A stretch of 6,669 nucleotides of DNA from Planctomycetota bacterium (GTDB lineage Bacteria > Planctomycetota > Brocadiia > Brocadiales > Bathyanammoxibiaceae). A program made the position numbers and the translations under genes. A model generated the notes under the pieces. It saw nothing but the letters and a program-made list of their open reading frames with translations, ran no database searches and had not been told where the DNA came from. The stretch lies in assembly GCA_030598065.1 (NCBI GenBank), contig JAUVQR010000081.1, forward strand, positions 1-6,669. The letters run 5' to 3'. Shown here piece by piece: positions 5,633 through 6,669 of the stretch. Each line of letters opens with the position of its first letter. Within the stretch, counting starts at the first letter, position 1.

Positions 5633-6073
5633 TCAGGCCTTGGCCCGGTGGTTCTTTCGGTGTGACGGATAATGCTTCTTATAGAACACGGGTCTGGCCT
5701 TTTTTATGTACCTCATCAAGTCTTCCGGCGCATAGAAGGACACCTTGTGCGAGTCGTCAAGCTCCTTCTCGTGACAGTCCTCCCTGTCGAAGTCTTTGCA
5801 AAGGGGTGGGCGTTCTTCATATATCGTGCACGAGCCGTTCTGGTCCAGCTTATCGCACCTGGATTCATACAATATATTCCAGCTGTGATCGAAGTCAATG
5901 TATACGCTGACGCCCTTGTGGTAAAGATAGAACTTGACGTCTTCAAGTTCCGTCTTTGTAGTGGGTTTGTCTATCTCCACCGACACGTATTTGCAGCAGG
6001 CGTCACAGTCTGCGCATAGATTGTCATCTGCCGCTTGCGTCAATACCTTCTTTTTGTTGGGTCTTTTTGCCAA
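5633..6073 (-). CDS. YkgJ-family cysteine-cluster protein
   Basis: A 146-residue cytoplasmic protein of the YkgJ (UPF0153, zinc/iron-chelating CxxCxxCC) family. Eight cysteines are visible: Cys20, 23, 26, 27 (CADCDACC), Cys73, Cys82, Cys92 (CTIYEERPPLC, the family hallmark) and Cys100, which can bind a metal or iron-sulfur cluster. The family's biochemical role is not established. The N-terminus is Lys-rich and the C-terminus ends in a basic His/Lys/Arg tail. The start is TTG: a TAA in the same frame lies just three codons upstream and no ATG or GTG occurs before the cysteine cluster. AGAGGG (6089-6084) is 10 nt upstream, a rather long spacing, and TATAAT lies just before it. It appears monocistronic. 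Confidence 0.85.
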   Translation of the reverse strand: MAKRPNKKKVLTQAADDNLCADCDACCKYVSVEIDKPTTKTELEDVKFYLYHKGVSVYIDFDHSWNILYESRCDKLDQNGSCTIYEERPPLCKDFDREDCHEKELDDSHKVSFYAPEDLMRYIKKARPVFYKKHYPSHRKNHRAKA

Positions 6074-6091
6074 TGGGAATTAGCCCTCTTA

Positions 6092-6121
6092 ATTATAATG
6101 AGATTTGGAGCATACTGAGAA
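6092..6121 (-). promoter_or_regulatory. Promoter for the YkgJ-family gene
   Basis: On the minus strand a consensus TATAAT (6097-6092) lies 18 bp after TTCTCA (6121-6116), which matches 4 of 6 -35 positions. Transcription would begin near 6085, only about 12 nt before the TTG start and inside the proposed ribosome binding site, so the leader would be very short. Either the start of transcription is a little further upstream or translation uses a near-leaderless mRNA. Confidence 0.45.
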
Positions 6122-6284
6122 CTCTACCTCTCCCGTCCTCCGCCCACCCGCTTGCCCGCATCAACGCGACCTTATACCCGCCAAGGCCGTTGGAGTTATG
6201 ACGTCCCGTGGCTTCACTGTGTCCGCGACGGGTTGGTTTTGCGTGAGCGTCGTGGTGTCTGCCGTTGGTTCGTGTTCGGTTACC

Positions 6285-6324
6285 AAATAAAAAGCCCGGG
6301 ACTTAGTTCGCAAGCCCAGGGCTT
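6285..6324 (-). terminator. Intrinsic terminator after the tRNA-His 3' end
   Basis: Read on the minus strand, AAGCCCTGGGCTT (6324-6312) pairs with AAGTCCCGGGCTT (6304-6292) at 12 of 13 positions (one G-T pair, one T/C mismatch) around a 7-nt loop, followed by TTTATTT (6291-6285). It begins 7 nt after the CCA of the tRNA fragment and is probably the original terminator of the tRNA-His transcript. The plus strand has no T tract after the hairpin, so it works mainly for minus-strand transcription. Confidence 0.85.
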
Positions 6325-6330
6325 ATAGTA

Positions 6331-6378
6331 TGGGGTGAGCGAGGGGATTTGAACCCCCGACTCCCAGAGCCACAGTCT
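6331..6378 (-). pseudogene. 3' part of tRNA-His(GTG); probable att site
   Basis: Read on the minus strand it contains: anticodon loop CTGTGGC (6375-6369) with anticodon GTG, 3' anticodon stem TCTGG, five-base variable loop GAGTC, T arm GGGGG-TTCAAAT-CCCCT, acceptor strand CGCTCAC, discriminator C73 and encoded CCA (6333-6331). C73 with anticodon GTG is diagnostic of histidine tRNA. The 5' side of the anticodon stem matches for only about three pairs (6376-6378); further upstream there is no D arm and no 5' acceptor strand GTGAGCG, so this is not a functional tRNA. A terminator follows at once. The pattern is what remains at the distal end of an element integrated into a tRNA gene with the crossover in the anticodon arm. 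Confidence 0.8.
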
Positions 6379-6399
6379 TAAACTCCAGTGCTTAAGTCC
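6374..6399 (+). repeat. Two adjacent imperfect 13-bp repeats at the tRNA junction
   Basis: AGTCTTAAACTCC (6374-6386) and AGTGCTTAAGTCC (6387-6399) agree at 9 of 13 positions and lie back to back exactly where the tRNA-like sequence stops. They could be recombinase binding sites beside the att core, but the match is modest and could be chance. Confidence 0.3.
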
Positions 6400-6669
6400 T
6401 TATGAACCAGTGTGTTCCAACTTGATTACCTTTTTAGTGCCCACACGGAGCCCATAAGGCACGGTCATTATAGCATCCCTCTCGTCCTCAGGCAATACTT
6501 CTGCATATATGTTCATAGTAATGGCTATGCTCCTGTACCATTTCTAAGACAATTAATTTTTATCACCTGAATACTAAGAATTCAAGTCCTCATTTGCATC
6601 GTTGCGCCTGTTTTAGCTTGGCCTGCGATAGGTAATAAACCGTTCAATAACTAAGCATCTCTATTATCC
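6379..6669. mobile_element. Probable terminal segment of an element integrated at tRNA-His
   Basis: From the point where tRNA homology ends, the DNA becomes AT-rich (46 G/C in 129 bases for 6541-6669, against about 60% in a sample of the hydrolase gene). It has no recognisable gene apart from the 38-codon ORF at 6516-6400. No integrase is present within the window. If the tRNA fragment is an att site, the element extends to the right beyond 6669 and everything left of about 6330 is host DNA. The inference depends on the tRNA fragment, not on any mobile-element gene seen here. Confidence 0.4.
6400..6516 (-). CDS. Small hypothetical protein next to the tRNA-His fragment
   Basis: An ORF of 38 codons plus TAA, of unknown function. 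The product is rich in charged residues: an acidic first half (EVLPEDERDA, residues 6-15) and a basic second half (GTKKVIKLEH, 26-35), with no Cys, signal peptide or membrane segment. AGGAG occurs upstream but 13 nt from the ATG, too far for a good ribosome binding site; an in-frame TAG lies 10 codons before the ATG. It ends about 22 nt before the tRNA fragment. It could be a small gene of an integrated element, the tail of a decayed gene, or a chance frame. Confidence 0.3.
   Translation of the reverse strand: MNIYAEVLPEDERDAIMTVPYGLRVGTKKVIKLEHTGS

Noticed and set aside
6105..6290. 61-codon plus-strand frame, and a roughly 42-codon minus-strand frame over 6160-6286
   Set aside because: Both use TTG starts, have no ribosome binding site or domain; the minus frame would begin inside the T tract of the terminator. 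I treat 6122-6284 as non-coding.
6331..6420. A complete tRNA (for example tRNA-Leu with TAA in the TTTAAGA stretch)
   Set aside because: No anticodon stem can be formed around TTTAAGA, there is no D arm, and no GTGAGCG 5' acceptor strand is present upstream on the minus strand.
6331..6669. Reading the tRNA-like 3' end as that of a tmRNA whose 5' end lies beyond the window
   Set aside because: The minus strand in the expected tag region has no reading frame ending in an ALAA-like tag and lacks the usual tmRNA 3' segments, whereas the anticodon loop with GTG, five-base variable loop and C73 fit tRNA-His well.

Overview
The window looks like chromosomal DNA of an anaerobic, iron-sulfur-rich bacterium. 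It holds a four-subunit 2-oxoacid:ferredoxin oxidoreductase, the alpha half of an oxygen-sensitive class I fumarase, a Cys-cluster (YkgJ-type) protein and a metallo-beta-lactamase-fold hydrolase. Intergenic gaps carry short palindromic repeats of kinds widely scattered in some anaerobic and environmental genomes. Taxonomy cannot be fixed from the sequence alone; a Planctomycetota/anammox-like, Desulfobacterota-like or similar anaerobe would fit.

Layout. Positions 1-935 hold no gene I can support. They contain a decayed repeat copy (172-243), a C/G-rich hairpin (267-291), a terminator-like hairpin (761-785) and a good sigma70-type promoter (855-883) with an inverted repeat beside it. That promoter reads into a two-gene plus-strand unit: an MBL-fold hydrolase (936-1580) and fumarate hydratase alpha (1598-2440, 17 nt later). 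No fumarase beta gene follows. Instead 2441-2680 holds three unrelated hairpin repeats in a row, then a short ferredoxin-like delta subunit (2681-2887). Converging on it from the other strand, 39 nt away, are the gamma, beta and alpha subunits of the oxidoreductase (order of transcription alpha 5306-4245, beta 4248-3499, gamma 3487-2927). A non-coding gap (5307-5632, with a G-quadruplex-type motif) separates them from a minus-strand YkgJ-family gene (6073-5633, TTG start).

The right end is a junction. On the minus strand a textbook intrinsic terminator (6285-6324) follows the 3' part of a histidine tRNA (6331-6378: half the anticodon arm, variable loop, T arm, 3' acceptor strand, C73, CCA). 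The 5' half of the tRNA is absent. Beyond it the DNA becomes AT-rich (about 36% GC by my count for 6541-6669) and contains only a 38-codon ORF. The simplest reading is the distal attachment site of an element integrated in a tRNA-His gene, with the element lying to the right, outside the window.

How the genes work together: the oxidoreductase interconverts a 2-oxoacid plus CoA with an acyl-CoA, CO2 and reduced ferredoxin, and fumarase interconverts fumarate and malate, so both fit anaerobic central carbon or branched-chain amino acid metabolism. The notable points are the separation of the delta subunit from its operon, an Asp in place of a cluster-ligand Cys in that subunit, and the tRNA-His junction.
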